A stretch of 64,000 nucleotides of DNA from Alicyclobacillus contaminans DSM 17975 (GCF_000429525.1 NZ_AUCA01000005.1:1-64000), one strand, 5' to 3'; positions 9,165 to 18,198 are shown, counted from the stretch's first letter. Notes: generated by a model not told the origin, from the letters alone. Numbers and translations: made by a program.

Positions 9165-9641
9165 CTACCAGTTTTCACGGAGAACCGCTGACCGCGTCTG
9201 CCCATCGTCCAAGTGCACAGACAGACTGACACGCCCGTCCACCGGATTGTAGTGAGCTTCTCCGATGGGGGTTTGCGTGTGGCCGTCCGGGTGCACATAG
9301 ACGACTGTGAGGACTGTGCCGCGGTCATCTTCCACGTATTTTTCCATGTACTGAAGGAGCAGTGATTGTTTGTCCGCGTCAGCCACCGGGTGGCTGAGTT
9401 CAAGCACATAGGACATGGGGTCCAACCCCGTCCCGCTGTCGATTTCAACCAGCTTGCCGATATGGTTTTCCGTCACATATCCCATGAAAGAGTGCTTGTG
9501 CTGCGCCATCCTCTGTGCCGTAATCTGTTTCATACTGACATATAGGAATACCATCACAGCGGCGATGCAGACGACCGTCACCACCATGTAGATTCGGCTG
9601 CGCCGGCGGCGCTTTGCCGCGGTAAGTTCAGCAGGCAACAT
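9165..9641 (-). CDS. Hypothetical single-span membrane protein
   Basis: A 158-residue protein that I do not recognise. A short basic N-terminus (KRRRRSR) is followed by one membrane helix (about residues 18-37). An exported domain of about 115 residues then holds repeated Thr/Val/Asp-rich strands and a charged C-terminus. The topology should be N-in with the bulk of the protein outside. It sits 44 bases upstream of tagO on the same strand and ends without an obvious terminator, so it is probably cotranscribed with the envelope gene. Confidence 0.75.
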   Translation of the reverse strand: MLPAELTAAKRRRRSRIYMVVTVVCIAAVMVFLYVSMKQITAQRMAQHKHSFMGYVTENHIGKLVEIDSGTGLDPMSYVLELSHPVADADKQSLLLQYMEKYVEDDRGTVLTVVYVHPDGHTQTPIGEAHYNPVDGRVSLSVHLDDGQTRSAVLRENW

Positions 9642-9858
9642 GCAGGAAGACGCCCTTTCTCATGGAGAATGGTCAGCCATATCCTTCCGGTTTGTCGCGC
9701 ACGTCCGAGGATGATTATACTGCAACCACCCGCGGGCAGCTAGACATGGACGCGCGATTCCACATCATCTTCACAGGTTCGCAATGCCTGGGGAGATTAC
9801 TTTCAGCGGTCCGGTGGGCCGTGCTATGCTGTGAACGGATGGGGAGGAATCCGCATTG

Positions 9859-11022
9859 ATGCGAAAACTCAGTGTCATTCTGCTCATGTTGGTAACAGTC
9901 TTCATGGGTTTTGGGCTGATTATCCCGGTGCTTCCGGTCATGGTGCAGAACGCGGGCGCGCAGCCGTTTCAACTCGGTTTGATGCTGGCCGTGTATTCCG
10001 CCGTCGGTTTCTTCATTTCACCGTGGTGGGGCCGGTTGTCTGATCGCATGGGCCGAAAGCCGGTGCTGCTGATGGGACTTTCCGGATTCGCGGTGAGTTT
10101 TTTTGTATTTGGCCTGGCGTCGCATCACCTGTGGCTGATGTATGTGTCACGCCTTGTCGGTGGCGGATTTTCCGGTGCGGTCACCGCCACCGCCATGGCG
10201 TACATCGCCGACGTGACCGGGGTGGAGGACCGGACCAAGGGCATGGCGTTTGCCGGAATGGCGATTGGCACGGGCTTCGTGTTGGGGCCGGGCATTGGCG
10301 GAGCACTTAGTGTCTTCGGCCCGGAGGTTCCTTTCTTTGTCGCGGCTGGGCTTGCCATTGCCAATGCGCTCTGGGGATGGGTGGCCCTCAAGGAATCCCA
10401 CCATCCCGTCACGGGCGGGGAGAACACGTCTGTCGAACACCGTTTCGCCGGGTTCACCGGACCGCTCAAATACCTGTACATCGTGGACTTTGTGGCCCAG
10501 TTTTCCATTTCGTGCTTGGAAGGGTGCTTTCAGTATTACGAGATGGACCGGATTGGCGTCACGTCGTTTCAGGTGGGCATGATGTTTTTCATCTCCGGCA
10601 TTGTGGGCGCGCTCCTGCAGGGGGGAGTGGTGCGGCGGGTGAAGCCCGGCGAAGAACCTCGCATGATGACCGCGGGACTGGTCATTTCCGGGATTGGGTT
10701 GGTGGCCATTCTATTTTCCAGCAACTTCTTCACCGCCGCGCTGTTCATGACCGTTTTCGGCGCTGGGAACACGGTCATCAAGCCGACGCTGCAGTCCGTC
10801 ATCACCAAGGAGACGACCGTCGGGCAAGGGTTGGCGTCAGGATTGATTTCTTCGATGGACAGTCTGGCGCGCGTCGTGGGTCCTCTGGTGGCCACGCTGC
10901 TGTATCAATTGCAGCACGCCGTTCCCTTCATCGTCACGGGTGCCATTGCGCTGGCAGCGACGGGACTCGTCTATGCGTATACACGGGCCAAGCAGCGGCT
11001 GGAAGGGACGCTGTTGTCATAG
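9859..11022 (+). CDS. MFS transporter, multidrug/tetracycline exporter type (DHA1)
   Basis: A 387-residue, 12-helix major facilitator of the drug:H+ antiporter-1 group. The loop 2-3 signature is visible as GRLSDRMGRKPVLL, and the antiporter motif in helix 5 as GFVLGPGIGGALS. These two motifs together mark proton-coupled exporters of the TetA/Bmr/NorA kind. The actual substrate cannot be told. The site GGGGAGG lies eight bases before a TTG at 9856 and eleven before the ATG at 9859; I give the ATG but either is possible. The gene is divergent from the tagO group and monocistronic, with the oxidase operon nearly 400 bases downstream. Confidence 0.87.
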   Translation: MRKLSVILLMLVTVFMGFGLIIPVLPVMVQNAGAQPFQLGLMLAVYSAVGFFISPWWGRLSDRMGRKPVLLMGLSGFAVSFFVFGLASHHLWLMYVSRLVGGGFSGAVTATAMAYIADVTGVEDRTKGMAFAGMAIGTGFVLGPGIGGALSVFGPEVPFFVAAGLAIANALWGWVALKESHHPVTGGENTSVEHRFAGFTGPLKYLYIVDFVAQFSISCLEGCFQYYEMDRIGVTSFQVGMMFFISGIVGALLQGGVVRRVKPGEEPRMMTAGLVISGIGLVAILFSSNFFTAALFMTVFGAGNTVIKPTLQSVITKETTVGQGLASGLISSMDSLARVVGPLVATLLYQLQHAVPFIVTGAIALAATGLVYAYTRAKQRLEGTLLS

Positions 11023-11406
11023 CGCGGATACCATCCCGCGTCCATTTCGGTTCCTCGTGCGGGGCCCGGTGCCGTCTCGTCCCTGGCGCCGGTGCGTGTG
11101 GCGGCGACCTGGTCCGGCCGCGTCCCGAGGGATGCTGGTGTCTTGACGTGTGGGCGAGGAGCTATGGTAAACTGTACCTGTAGCTCGGGACGAAGGTCCC
11201 GTTCCGTCGGCCGGACAGGTTTGCGCCAGGGCAGCCTGGCCCCAGCGCAGCACGGATATCGAACCGGATGGCGCAGCCCCTACCATCGCACTCATTATAG
11301 TTCGAATATTTAGAAGTGTATGCGCTGTTGTTTGCGGGCGGCTTCGCGTGATGATTCGTTGGTGACTGTCGGCGACACGGTGAAACCAGGCCGAGGAGGG
11401 TGTGAC
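11023..11406. other. Long leader region upstream of the oxidase operon
   Basis: No gene is supported in these 384 bases. A TTGACG box at 11143-11148 followed by an A/T-rich stretch near 11166-11173 may be a promoter, giving a transcript with a leader over 200 bases long. The leader holds several GC-rich inverted repeats around 11180-11260 and the symmetrical AT-rich element around 11296-11311. It matches no riboswitch that I can recognise. Confidence 0.4.
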
Positions 11407-12075
11407 GTGGTTGCAATTGCATCCTGGCTGCCAACGGAATTGACGCAGATGTCCCATCAGGTGGACCGTTTGTTCTACATCATGCTGGGGATTATCGCCT
11501 TTTTCTTTGTCCTCGTGGAAGTGCTGTTGATCACATTTCTCGTCCGCTACCGACGATCCCGGCTCAACGCGGTGGGGGCCAATGTGCACGGAAACAACAA
11601 GCTGGAATTGTTGTGGACCCTTGTTCCCGCAGTGGTCCTCGTGTTCATGGGCGTCAGCTGTGTGAAGTACGTCTACGCCATGCAGACGCCGCCGGCCAAG
11701 CCGGAGGTGATTCAGGTGACGGGGCACATGTGGGCTTGGGAATCCCAGTATCCGAACGGGCTCAAAACACGGGACGACCTGCGCGTGCCCGCCGGGGAAA
11801 ACGTGCTCTTTAAAATTACTTCCACCGACGTGGTGCATGGTTTCTACATTCCGGCCGTACGTATTCAACAGGATGCCCTGCCCGGGCGCCAGACGGAGTT
11901 CTGGATGAAGGCGGATGCGGCGGACGTCGGCAAAGTGTTTGACGTTCCCTGCGATCAGTACTGTGGACTTCAGCACTCCCTGATGGATGCCAAAATGACC
12001 GTGATGACGCCCGCCGACTACGAGCGCTGGAAACAGTCGGAACTTGCCAAGCAGCAACAGTCGTCCGGGCAATGA
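11407..12075 (+). CDS. ctaC: Cytochrome c oxidase subunit II (CuA)
   Basis: A 222-residue CuA subunit of a heme-copper oxidase, which takes electrons from cytochrome c. The frame opens upstream, but the GTG at 11407 has GAGGAGGG six bases before it and gives a normal N-terminus. Two membrane helices (about residues 22-46 and 67-90) anchor an external cupredoxin domain. All CuA ligands are present: H144, C182, C186, H190 and M193, in the motif CDQYCGLQHSLM. The central residue is Q184 rather than the common Glu, recalling CuA sites of ba3-type enzymes. There is no lipobox, signal peptide or fused cytochrome c domain, unlike B. subtilis CtaC. It is the first gene of the operon. Confidence 0.92.
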   Translation: MVAIASWLPTELTQMSHQVDRLFYIMLGIIAFFFVLVEVLLITFLVRYRRSRLNAVGANVHGNNKLELLWTLVPAVVLVFMGVSCVKYVYAMQTPPAKPEVIQVTGHMWAWESQYPNGLKTRDDLRVPAGENVLFKITSTDVVHGFYIPAVRIQQDALPGRQTEFWMKADAADVGKVFDVPCDQYCGLQHSLMDAKMTVMTPADYERWKQSELAKQQQSSGQ

Positions 12076-12149
12076 AACCGCGCTGAAACTGTCCATGCGA
12101 TTTCTGGGAAGTCAGTCAATGACAGATTGTCCTGAAGGTGGTGGAATCG

Positions 12150-13763
12150 ATGGAGGCTGTGCTGCCGGTGCGTGCGTCGAGCAAATCGTGGATCCGCGAT
12201 TGGGTGCTCACGGTTGACCACAAGAAAATCGGCATCATGTACGGCGTCACGTCCATTTTCTTCTTTCTCGTCTCCGGCTTGTTCGCGTTGTTGGTACGCA
12301 CCGACTTGTTGGTTCCTTCCGGCCTGTTCTCCATGCAAACCTACAACGAATTTTTCACCATGCACGCGACGATCATGATTTTCTCGGTGATTATCCCGCT
12401 GTTGACCGGCGCGTTCGGAAACTACCTCGTCCCACTCATGATTGGTGCCCGGGACATGGCGTTTCCCCGCATGAACGCCCTCAGCTACTGGTTGTACTTG
12501 GCGTCCGGCATCGTGCTGATTCTGAGCATGTTCTTCGGCATGCCGGACGCAGGATGGACCGCCTACCCACCCTACAGCATTCAGTCCACGGGTCCAGGCA
12601 TTGACCTGTGGGTCATGGCCATTCACATCGCGGGCCTGTCGTCGATTCTCGGCGCCATCAATTTCGTCGTGACCATTCACAAGATGCGCGCGCCGGGAAT
12701 GACGTACAATCGAATGCCGCTGTTCGTGTGGAGCATGCTGGTCACCGCGTACATGCAGATCTTTGGTACGCCAGCTCTGGCCGGCGCCGTCACCACCCTG
12801 CTGGCGGACCGGCATTTTGGCACAGTCTTTTACGACGCCACGGCGGGCGGCGATCCGATGCTCTACCAGCACCTGTTCTGGTTTTACTCCCACCCTGCGG
12901 TATACATCATGATTCTTCCGGCGTTCGGCATCATTTCCGAAGTGCTGCCGGTGTTTGCGAGGAAGCCCATTTTCGGTTACCACGCCATCGCCTATTCCAG
13001 TGTGGCCATCGGCTTTCTCGGGTTCTTCGTGTGGGCACACCACATGTTTGTGGCGGGGATGGCGATGTCTGCAGGGATTCCGTTCATGATCTCATCGCTC
13101 ATCATCGCGGTGCCGACGTCGGTCAAGATCTTCAATTGGCTGGCCACCCTGTGGCGCGGCGCGGTGGAGTACACCGTGCCCATGATGTACGCGTCGCTCG
13201 GATTCATCGGATCGTTCATCATCGGCGGATTCAGCGGCGTGATTGTTGCCGCAGTGCCGCTGGATATGCATCTGCACGATACGTATTTCGTGGTGGCCCA
13301 CATTCATTACGTATTGTTCGGCGGCAGTGTGATGACCATCATGGCCGGTTTGCACTACTGGTTTCCGAAAGTGACGGGCCGCATGTTCAACGAGCGCCTG
13401 GGGCATGTCTCGTTTTGGTTCTATTTCATTGGAACGCAGGTCACATTTTTTCCGATGCATCTGTTGGGTTTGGCCGGAATGCCGCGGCGGTACGCGACGT
13501 ATGCACCGGAGTTTCAGTTCTGGAATGATGTCGCGACCATTGGCAGCTACATTCTCGGCATCGGCACGCTGATCATCGTGTTCAATCTGTTTTACTCGGC
13601 CAAATACGGGAAGAAGGTGGGGAACAATCCCTGGCGGGCGCGCACACTGGAGTGGACGGTCAGTTCACCCCCACCCGCCCATAACTTTTCGAAACTGCCC
13701 GTGGTCACGCAGAACCCGTATCAGGCGTACACAGTGGAGGAATTGGAGGGGACTGTGGGATAG
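12150..13763 (+). CDS. ctaD: Cytochrome c oxidase subunit I, A2-type (YS motif)
   Basis: The 537-residue catalytic subunit, with 12 membrane helices. Heme a ligands are H72 and H386, the heme a3 ligand is H384, and CuB ligands are H248, H297 and H298, with the cross-linked Y252. D-channel residues N91, D102 and N109 and the K-channel K326 are all kept. The usual helix-VI glutamate is replaced by the Y246-S247 pair in FWFYSHPAVY, which defines A2-type oxidases of the Thermus caa3 and Rhodothermus kind. The ATG at 12150 follows AAGGTGGTG; a GTG at 12138 is an alternative. The enzyme reduces O2 and pumps protons. It lies 74 bases after subunit II in the same operon. Confidence 0.96.
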   Translation: MEAVLPVRASSKSWIRDWVLTVDHKKIGIMYGVTSIFFFLVSGLFALLVRTDLLVPSGLFSMQTYNEFFTMHATIMIFSVIIPLLTGAFGNYLVPLMIGARDMAFPRMNALSYWLYLASGIVLILSMFFGMPDAGWTAYPPYSIQSTGPGIDLWVMAIHIAGLSSILGAINFVVTIHKMRAPGMTYNRMPLFVWSMLVTAYMQIFGTPALAGAVTTLLADRHFGTVFYDATAGGDPMLYQHLFWFYSHPAVYIMILPAFGIISEVLPVFARKPIFGYHAIAYSSVAIGFLGFFVWAHHMFVAGMAMSAGIPFMISSLIIAVPTSVKIFNWLATLWRGAVEYTVPMMYASLGFIGSFIIGGFSGVIVAAVPLDMHLHDTYFVVAHIHYVLFGGSVMTIMAGLHYWFPKVTGRMFNERLGHVSFWFYFIGTQVTFFPMHLLGLAGMPRRYATYAPEFQFWNDVATIGSYILGIGTLIIVFNLFYSAKYGKKVGNNPWRARTLEWTVSSPPPAHNFSKLPVVTQNPYQAYTVEELEGTVG

Positions 13764-13833
13764 CGCCGTGGTTCATCCGTGAGGCGTGCCGAGCGGCAGC
13801 ACCGCGGAAGGTGGAGAAAGGGGGCGTTGCTCC

Positions 13834-14757
13834 ATGACAGTCCAGCCGGTGACGGCCAGTCGAGCGGTGACGGCGTCGTCCCCCAAGTCCCTGAAAGATT
13901 GGCTCACGCTCACCAAACCGGGTATCACGCTCGCCAATCTGTTGGCCGCTTCGGCTGGCCTGTGGCTCGGGGGAGAAGGGCCGCCCCACTGGACAACGGC
14001 GTTCTGGACGCTGTTGGGCACGGCCTTGGTCGTCGCCTCCGGGGCCGCCCTCAACAACGTCGTGGATGTGGATATCGATGGGAAAATGACGCGGACACGG
14101 CATCGCCCGCTGGTCAATGGGCGATTGCACCGGCAGCGGGCGCTGATCGTGGGACTGCTGCTGGGTGTGGCCGGTCTGGTCATGCTGATGGTTTTCATCC
14201 ACTGGACGGCCTTCTGCTGTGCTGCGGTGGGGCTTGGCATGTACGCAGGTCTGTACAGCCTTTGGCTGAAGCGGAAAACTGCCTGGAGTACGGTCATCGG
14301 CGGGGTGGCCGGCGCCATGCCGCCGATGGTCGGGTACTTTGCAGGTTCCGGCGGACGGCTGGAGTGGGCGGGGGTACTCCTGTTCCTCACGTTTCTCAGC
14401 TGGCAGCCGTCCCACTTCTACCCGCTGGCGCTGAAGCGGGCAGACGAATATCGAGCGGCCGGCATCCCCATGTGGCCTGTGGTTCACGGCGTGCCCTCGA
14501 CGAAACGTCAAACGATTGGTTTTTGTATGTTGTTGGCCGGATTTTCGGTGGGCCTGTATCAGAACGGCCTGCACAGCGCGCTGTATCTGTTCGCCGCAGG
14601 CAGCCTGGGCATCGGCTTTCTCGCTCTGGCCATCCAGGGCGTCTTCACGCGCAACGATGTTCGCTGGGCGCACCGAATGTTCACCTATTCGCTGCTGTAC
14701 ATGCTGGCGCTCTGCGCGGCCATGGTTGCGAGCGCGTCCACGCTACACGGGATTTGA
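13834..14757 (+). CDS. ctaB: Protoheme IX farnesyltransferase (heme O synthase)
   Basis: A 307-residue UbiA-family prenyltransferase that adds a farnesyl group to heme B to make heme O for the oxidase. The first Asp-rich motif NVVDVDIDGKMTRTRHRPL is intact, and LSWQPSHFYPLALKR matches the second conserved region. About eight membrane helices are predicted. The ATG at 13834 is preceded by AAAGGGGG; the 16 codons upstream are in frame but not needed. It is inserted between subunits I and III, which couples cofactor synthesis to enzyme synthesis. No heme A synthase (ctaA) is in the window, so the oxidase may carry heme O or ctaA may lie elsewhere. Confidence 0.93.
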   Translation: MTVQPVTASRAVTASSPKSLKDWLTLTKPGITLANLLAASAGLWLGGEGPPHWTTAFWTLLGTALVVASGAALNNVVDVDIDGKMTRTRHRPLVNGRLHRQRALIVGLLLGVAGLVMLMVFIHWTAFCCAAVGLGMYAGLYSLWLKRKTAWSTVIGGVAGAMPPMVGYFAGSGGRLEWAGVLLFLTFLSWQPSHFYPLALKRADEYRAAGIPMWPVVHGVPSTKRQTIGFCMLLAGFSVGLYQNGLHSALYLFAAGSLGIGFLALAIQGVFTRNDVRWAHRMFTYSLLYMLALCAAMVASASTLHGI

Positions 14758-14772
14758 CGGGGAGGGAGCATT

Positions 14773-15399
14773 GTGTCCGACATGCACGCGAACTCGGATG
14801 CACACATCGATCATCATGAAAATATCGATCCGCAGGGCAACGCGAACCTGGCGGTATGGCTCGGGCTGGTGTCCCTGACGTTCATGACCGCGACATTCGT
14901 GGGATCGAACGTGTATCTGCGGAAATGGTCGCCGAGCAAATTTCAACTGGACAACAGCTTGCTGCGCAATCTGCCGTATGTGACCGTTCTGCTGTCGGTG
15001 CTGGCCGTGCTGTTGTTGTTTGTGGCGGCGGCTTTCTTCAAGCGGGATCGGTGGCGGCCCTTTCGCGCCGTGCTGGCTTTGACCACACTGGTGTACCTGG
15101 CACAGGTCATCGTGCAGTTCAACCTGATGCTGTGGTTCGCCGGCTACAGCAAACAGGTGGCCACCATCTATGCACCGACTGCCGTCATGGAATTTCTGTT
15201 GAGCGTGGTGTGCATTGTCTTGTTGGCTGGCGTCGGGTGGTACTCTGCCTACGGGAACAAGCGCATGGTCAACGGTTATTTTCCGGTGGCGATGAACGTC
15301 TGGTTGTACACGGCCTTTTCGAATGTGGTGATTCTCTTGGTGGAAAACGTGGTATCGGTCAGTCAGTTCGCCGCATGGTGCGGGCAGCATCTCACCTAG
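14773..15399 (+). CDS. ctaE: Cytochrome c oxidase subunit III
   Basis: A 208-residue subunit III with five predicted membrane helices, the short form common in Firmicutes. It starts at a GTG (14773) behind GGGAGGGAG. The N-terminal 25 residues are hydrophilic and His/Asp-rich (DAHIDHHENID) and could bind metal or lie at the surface. Subunit III stabilises subunit I and keeps the D-channel active; it has no redox centre. Sequence conservation with classic CtaE is modest, so the call leans on length, topology and operon position 15 bases after ctaB. Confidence 0.82.
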   Translation: MSDMHANSDAHIDHHENIDPQGNANLAVWLGLVSLTFMTATFVGSNVYLRKWSPSKFQLDNSLLRNLPYVTVLLSVLAVLLLFVAAAFFKRDRWRPFRAVLALTTLVYLAQVIVQFNLMLWFAGYSKQVATIYAPTAVMEFLLSVVCIVLLAGVGWYSAYGNKRMVNGYFPVAMNVWLYTAFSNVVILLVENVVSVSQFAAWCGQHLT

Positions 15400-15420
15400 G
15401 TGCAGACGGACAGGAGGCGG

Positions 15421-15525
15421 ATGAACATGCAGTTGATAGCATTTGCGCTGGGACTCTTCGTCTTTGTCGGGTTATGTCTATTCATCCTTGCGTACACCAC
15501 ACGGTTGTTGAACGCCAAGCGGTGA
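15421..15525 (+). CDS. 34-residue membrane peptide in the oxidase operon
   Basis: A very small frame, M-N-M-Q-L-I-A-F to L-L-N-A-K-R-stop, with a strong ACAGGAGGCGG site directly upstream. One hydrophobic helix of about 23 residues is followed by a basic end (TTRLLNAKR), so the C-terminus should face the cytoplasm. It lies 21 bases after subunit III in the position of subunit IV or assembly-factor genes. Its size and place resemble the tiny accessory subunits found in other terminal oxidases (CydX in bd oxidase, subunit IV of ba3). It could be an unrecognised oxidase subunit. Confidence 0.72.
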   Translation: MNMQLIAFALGLFVFVGLCLFILAYTTRLLNAKR

Positions 15526-15662
15526 AGGTCAGGGGGGCACTTGCATGTCCCCCTGATGGATGGAGTTCCGTTCGCGGACCACGCGGACGCTTCCGTGGGT
15601 TGTGCGGGAGCGCCTGTACGCATAAACTGTAAGCGTATTCATGTTTGAGGGAGCCATGTGGC

Positions 15663-16055
15663 ATGGACACGTTTCCCGCTTTGTTGGTGGCGCTCCTGTG
15701 CGCCTGCTTCGCGGTGCACGTCGGAGCACGGTACCTGCGCAATCGAGCGCTCAGCCATGCGTTTTGGGCCGGTTCGCTGGGTATCGCGGCGACGGCGTCA
15801 CTGGCGTACTGCATCGCGCTGTGGCTCGTTCCGCATTCATCATGGTGGTTCAAATTGTACTATCTGTTCGGCGCGCTCTGGATGCCCGCGGTGATGGGAC
15901 TCGGCAGTCTGACGCTGGTCTGGCGGCGGAGCGTTGTGCTGTGGGTGGCTACCGCCGTTGCCGTGGTCGGTTTCATCGGCAGTGTTTTGCTGGTGGTCAG
16001 TCCCCTGTCCATCGGAGCCCTTCAAACATTGCACGGGGGCGCTGGAACCGGATAG
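15663..16055 (+). CDS. Hypothetical four-helix membrane protein
   Basis: A 130-residue very hydrophobic protein with about four membrane helices and few charged loops. The ATG at 15663 has GAGGGAG upstream. I do not recognise the family. It follows the oxidase genes by 137 bases in the same direction and may be the last gene of that operon or a separate unit. The tail LQTLHGGAGTG is short and soluble. It converges on the minus-strand yjzC-like gene with only five bases between stop codons. Confidence 0.65.
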   Translation: MDTFPALLVALLCACFAVHVGARYLRNRALSHAFWAGSLGIAATASLAYCIALWLVPHSSWWFKLYYLFGALWMPAVMGLGSLTLVWRRSVVLWVATAVAVVGFIGSVLLVVSPLSIGALQTLHGGAGTG

Positions 16056-16060
16056 GTCAT

Positions 16061-16246
16061 TTATTGATTGCGGTTGCGGGTCCACTTTCGATTGGGATGG
16101 CTCGTCTCCGGGAATCGGTCGCCCTTTTTCAGCCGCACCTTCTTTGGCTTCCGCAGGTTTCCGCTGTCCGGATGTTCACCCACTTCCACATATTCTCCGT
16201 CATTCGGCACTTCCCAACCGGGTTCGAATTGGTTTTCCTGTCCCAT
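16061..16246 (-). CDS. yjzC: YjzC-family small protein
   Basis: A 61-residue protein beginning MGQENQFEPGWEVPNDGEYV, which closely follows the YjzC pattern (MGQ-x-x-x-F-x-PG, P-N-x-G-x-Y-V-E-x-G, then KPKKVRLKKGDRFPET and a terminal RKWT). The family is known in Bacillales and has no assigned activity. The ATG at 16246 is behind GGGGGTGA. The frame runs 15 codons further upstream but that part has no site. It is monocistronic, next to the DNA glycosylase gene. Confidence 0.85.
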   Translation of the reverse strand: MGQENQFEPGWEVPNDGEYVEVGEHPDSGNLRKPKKVRLKKGDRFPETSHPNRKWTRNRNQ

Positions 16247-16300
16247 GCGGTCACCCCCAGTGCATAGTATGGGCGATTTGCGCGCCATCATCCGGTGGCG

Positions 16301-16870
16301 TCATTCCCGTGCCAGTTGCGCGTGGCGGAAACAGGGGACAATGTGGTCCATCACCACTCCGACGGCCTGCAGGTACGAGTACACGATGGTGGTGCCGACG
16401 AAGTTGAACCCCCGGTGTTTCAGGTCCTTGCTGATGGTGTCAGACAGGTTCGTGCTCGCCGGCACGTCCTGCAGCGTTGGCCAGTGATTGACCACCGGAC
16501 GCCCATCCACAAAGCCCCACAGGTAGTTCGAGAACGATCCGTACTCCGCCCGAACCTGCTGAAAACAGCGGGCGTTGCGAATCGCTGAGGCGACCTTGAG
16601 TCGGTTGCGCACAATGCCTGAGGACGGAGACAGCAGTTGTGCCACTTTGTCGTCGCCGTACTCCGCCACCCGGTCGACATCGAACTGATCAAACGCTGCT
16701 CGGTAGTGTTCGCGTTTGCGCAAAATGGTGTACCAGCTCAGCCCCGCCTGCGCGCCCTCGAGAATTAAAAATTCAAACAGCTTGCGGTCATCGCGCACCG
16801 GGACGCCCCATTCCTCGTCGTGGTACGCGACGTACAGCGGATCTTCGTTCACCCATCCGCATCGTTGCAT
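16301..16870 (-). CDS. tag: DNA-3-methyladenine glycosylase I
   Basis: A 189-residue Tag protein, the constitutive base-excision enzyme that removes 3-methyladenine. The start MQRCGWVNEDPLYVAYHDEEWG is the family hallmark, with the first zinc cysteine and the recognition glutamate. ILEGAQAGLSWYTILRKRE is the conserved base-binding helix, and the C-terminal H/C zinc ligands lie in VVMDHIVPCF. The ATG at 16870 has GGAG nine bases upstream. An ATG at 16885 is in frame but is less like relatives. Confidence 0.94.
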   Translation of the reverse strand: MQRCGWVNEDPLYVAYHDEEWGVPVRDDRKLFEFLILEGAQAGLSWYTILRKREHYRAAFDQFDVDRVAEYGDDKVAQLLSPSSGIVRNRLKVASAIRNARCFQQVRAEYGSFSNYLWGFVDGRPVVNHWPTLQDVPASTNLSDTISKDLKHRGFNFVGTTIVYSYLQAVGVVMDHIVPCFRHAQLARE

Positions 16871-16956
16871 GGTGTTTGTCTCCATTTCGTGAGAATTGTG
16901 CTTATCCTGGCATCAGCATGCCTGGAACGGTCCGACGAGAGGCCGGTGTTTGAGAC

Positions 16957-17008
16957 AAAGCGGGGACTGTCCCTCGCCGACGAACGGCTGCCGGAAACAG
17001 TCCCCTTT
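16957..17008 (-). terminator. Probable terminator of the aldolase gene
   Basis: AAAGcGGGGACTGT pairs with ACAGTCCCCtTTg across a 26-base loop that can itself fold. It lies just past the aldolase stop codon on the minus strand. The U-tract is poor. Confidence 0.5.
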
Positions 17009-17017
17009 GAGCTGGAC

Positions 17018-18085
17018 TCAGGCAATGGTGATGTCTTCGCAGAGATACACGTCCTGAATGACGTTGAGCAGCTTCACGCCTTCGTCCATCGGACGCTGGA
17101 ACGCTTTGCGGCCGGAAATCAATCCCATGCCGCCCGCGCGCTTGTTGATCACGGCCGTCTTGACCGCTTCGGCGAAGTCGTTTGTCCCCGATGGACCGCC
17201 GGAGTTGATGAGACCGACGCGGCCCATGTAGCAGTTGGCAACCTGGTAGCGCGTCAGGTCAATCGGATGCGGGCTGGTCAGCTCGGTGTAAATCCGTTCG
17301 TCGGTTTTGCCGTAGCTGCTGCCTTCCATGTTGAGCGCTTTGAAGCCGCCATTGGTTTCCGGCAACTTCTGTTTGATGATATCCGCTTCAATGGTGACGC
17401 CGAGATGATTGGCCTGTCCCGTGAGATCTGCGGACGTGTGGTAGTCGACGCCGTCCTTCTTGAACTTCGGATTGCGCAGATAGCACCAGAGCACCGTGAA
17501 CATCCCGAGTTCGTGCGCGAGCGCGAACGCTTCGCTGACTTCCTGGAGCTGCCGGGTGGACTCCTCCGAGCCGAAGTAAATTGTGGCGCCAATGCCGGCC
17601 GCGCCCATTTCCCAACACTGGCGGACGTTCGCGAACATCACCTGGTCGAACTTGTTGGGGTAGGTGAGCAGCTCGTTGTGGTTGATTTTCACAATGTATG
17701 GAATCTTGTGCGCGTACTTGCGAGAGGTCAACGCGAGCACTCCGAGGGTGGACGCCACGGCGTTGCACCCGCCTTCGATGGCCAGCTTCACGATATTTTC
17801 CGGATCGAAATAGGCGGGGTTCTTGGCGAACGAGGCGCCGGCGGAATGTTCAATGCCCTGGTCAACCGGCAGAATCGAAACGTAACCGGTGTTTGCCAGG
17901 CGGCCTGTACTCATCATCCATTGCAGGCTGCGCAGGACTTGGTTGTTGCGATTGGAGGCCGCAAACACCTCGCTGACCGAGTCGGGCGAGGGCAGCGTCA
18001 ATGCGCTCTTCGGAATCGTTGTACAGGTGTGGTTCAAAAGGTCCTCCGCTTCCGAACCGAGGTAGGACGTAATTTGGTCCAGCAC
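17018..18085 (-). CDS. fbaB: Class I fructose-bisphosphate aldolase (DhnA/FbaB type)
   Basis: A 355-residue Schiff-base aldolase of the DeoC/DhnA group, which splits fructose-1,6-bisphosphate to DHAP and glyceraldehyde-3-phosphate. Family blocks are visible: [13 protein letters not shown], the Schiff-base region [12 protein letters not shown], the phosphate-binding INSGGPSG, and [12 protein letters not shown] near the end. The length matches E. coli FbaB. The GTG at 18085 has AGAGGTG seven bases before it. The gene is divergent from ispG and single. Metal-independent class I aldolases of this group are common in thermophilic and acidophilic bacteria. Confidence 0.93.
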   Translation of the reverse strand: MLDQITSYLGSEAEDLLNHTCTTIPKSALTLPSPDSVSEVFAASNRNNQVLRSLQWMMSTGRLANTGYVSILPVDQGIEHSAGASFAKNPAYFDPENIVKLAIEGGCNAVASTLGVLALTSRKYAHKIPYIVKINHNELLTYPNKFDQVMFANVRQCWEMGAAGIGATIYFGSEESTRQLQEVSEAFALAHELGMFTVLWCYLRNPKFKKDGVDYHTSADLTGQANHLGVTIEADIIKQKLPETNGGFKALNMEGSSYGKTDERIYTELTSPHPIDLTRYQVANCYMGRVGLINSGGPSGTNDFAEAVKTAVINKRAGGMGLISGRKAFQRPMDEGVKLLNVIQDVYLCEDITIA

Positions 18086-18198
18086 GATTTTGCACCTCTT
18101 CTTTCAAAATGAATGAATTCTGCGTCACATGACTGTATCACTGTTACGCTCCCTACTGTACCAATTCGCGGCCGAAAACGCGAATCCTAAATTGGTGT

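Noticed and set aside
11180-11330. Structured leader before ctaC as a known riboswitch
   Set aside because: GC-rich repeats are present but match no aptamer core that I can recognise, so it is only described as a leader.
12018-13043. 341-codon frame opposite ctaD
   Set aside because: Antisense to a fully conserved oxidase subunit and no start signal.
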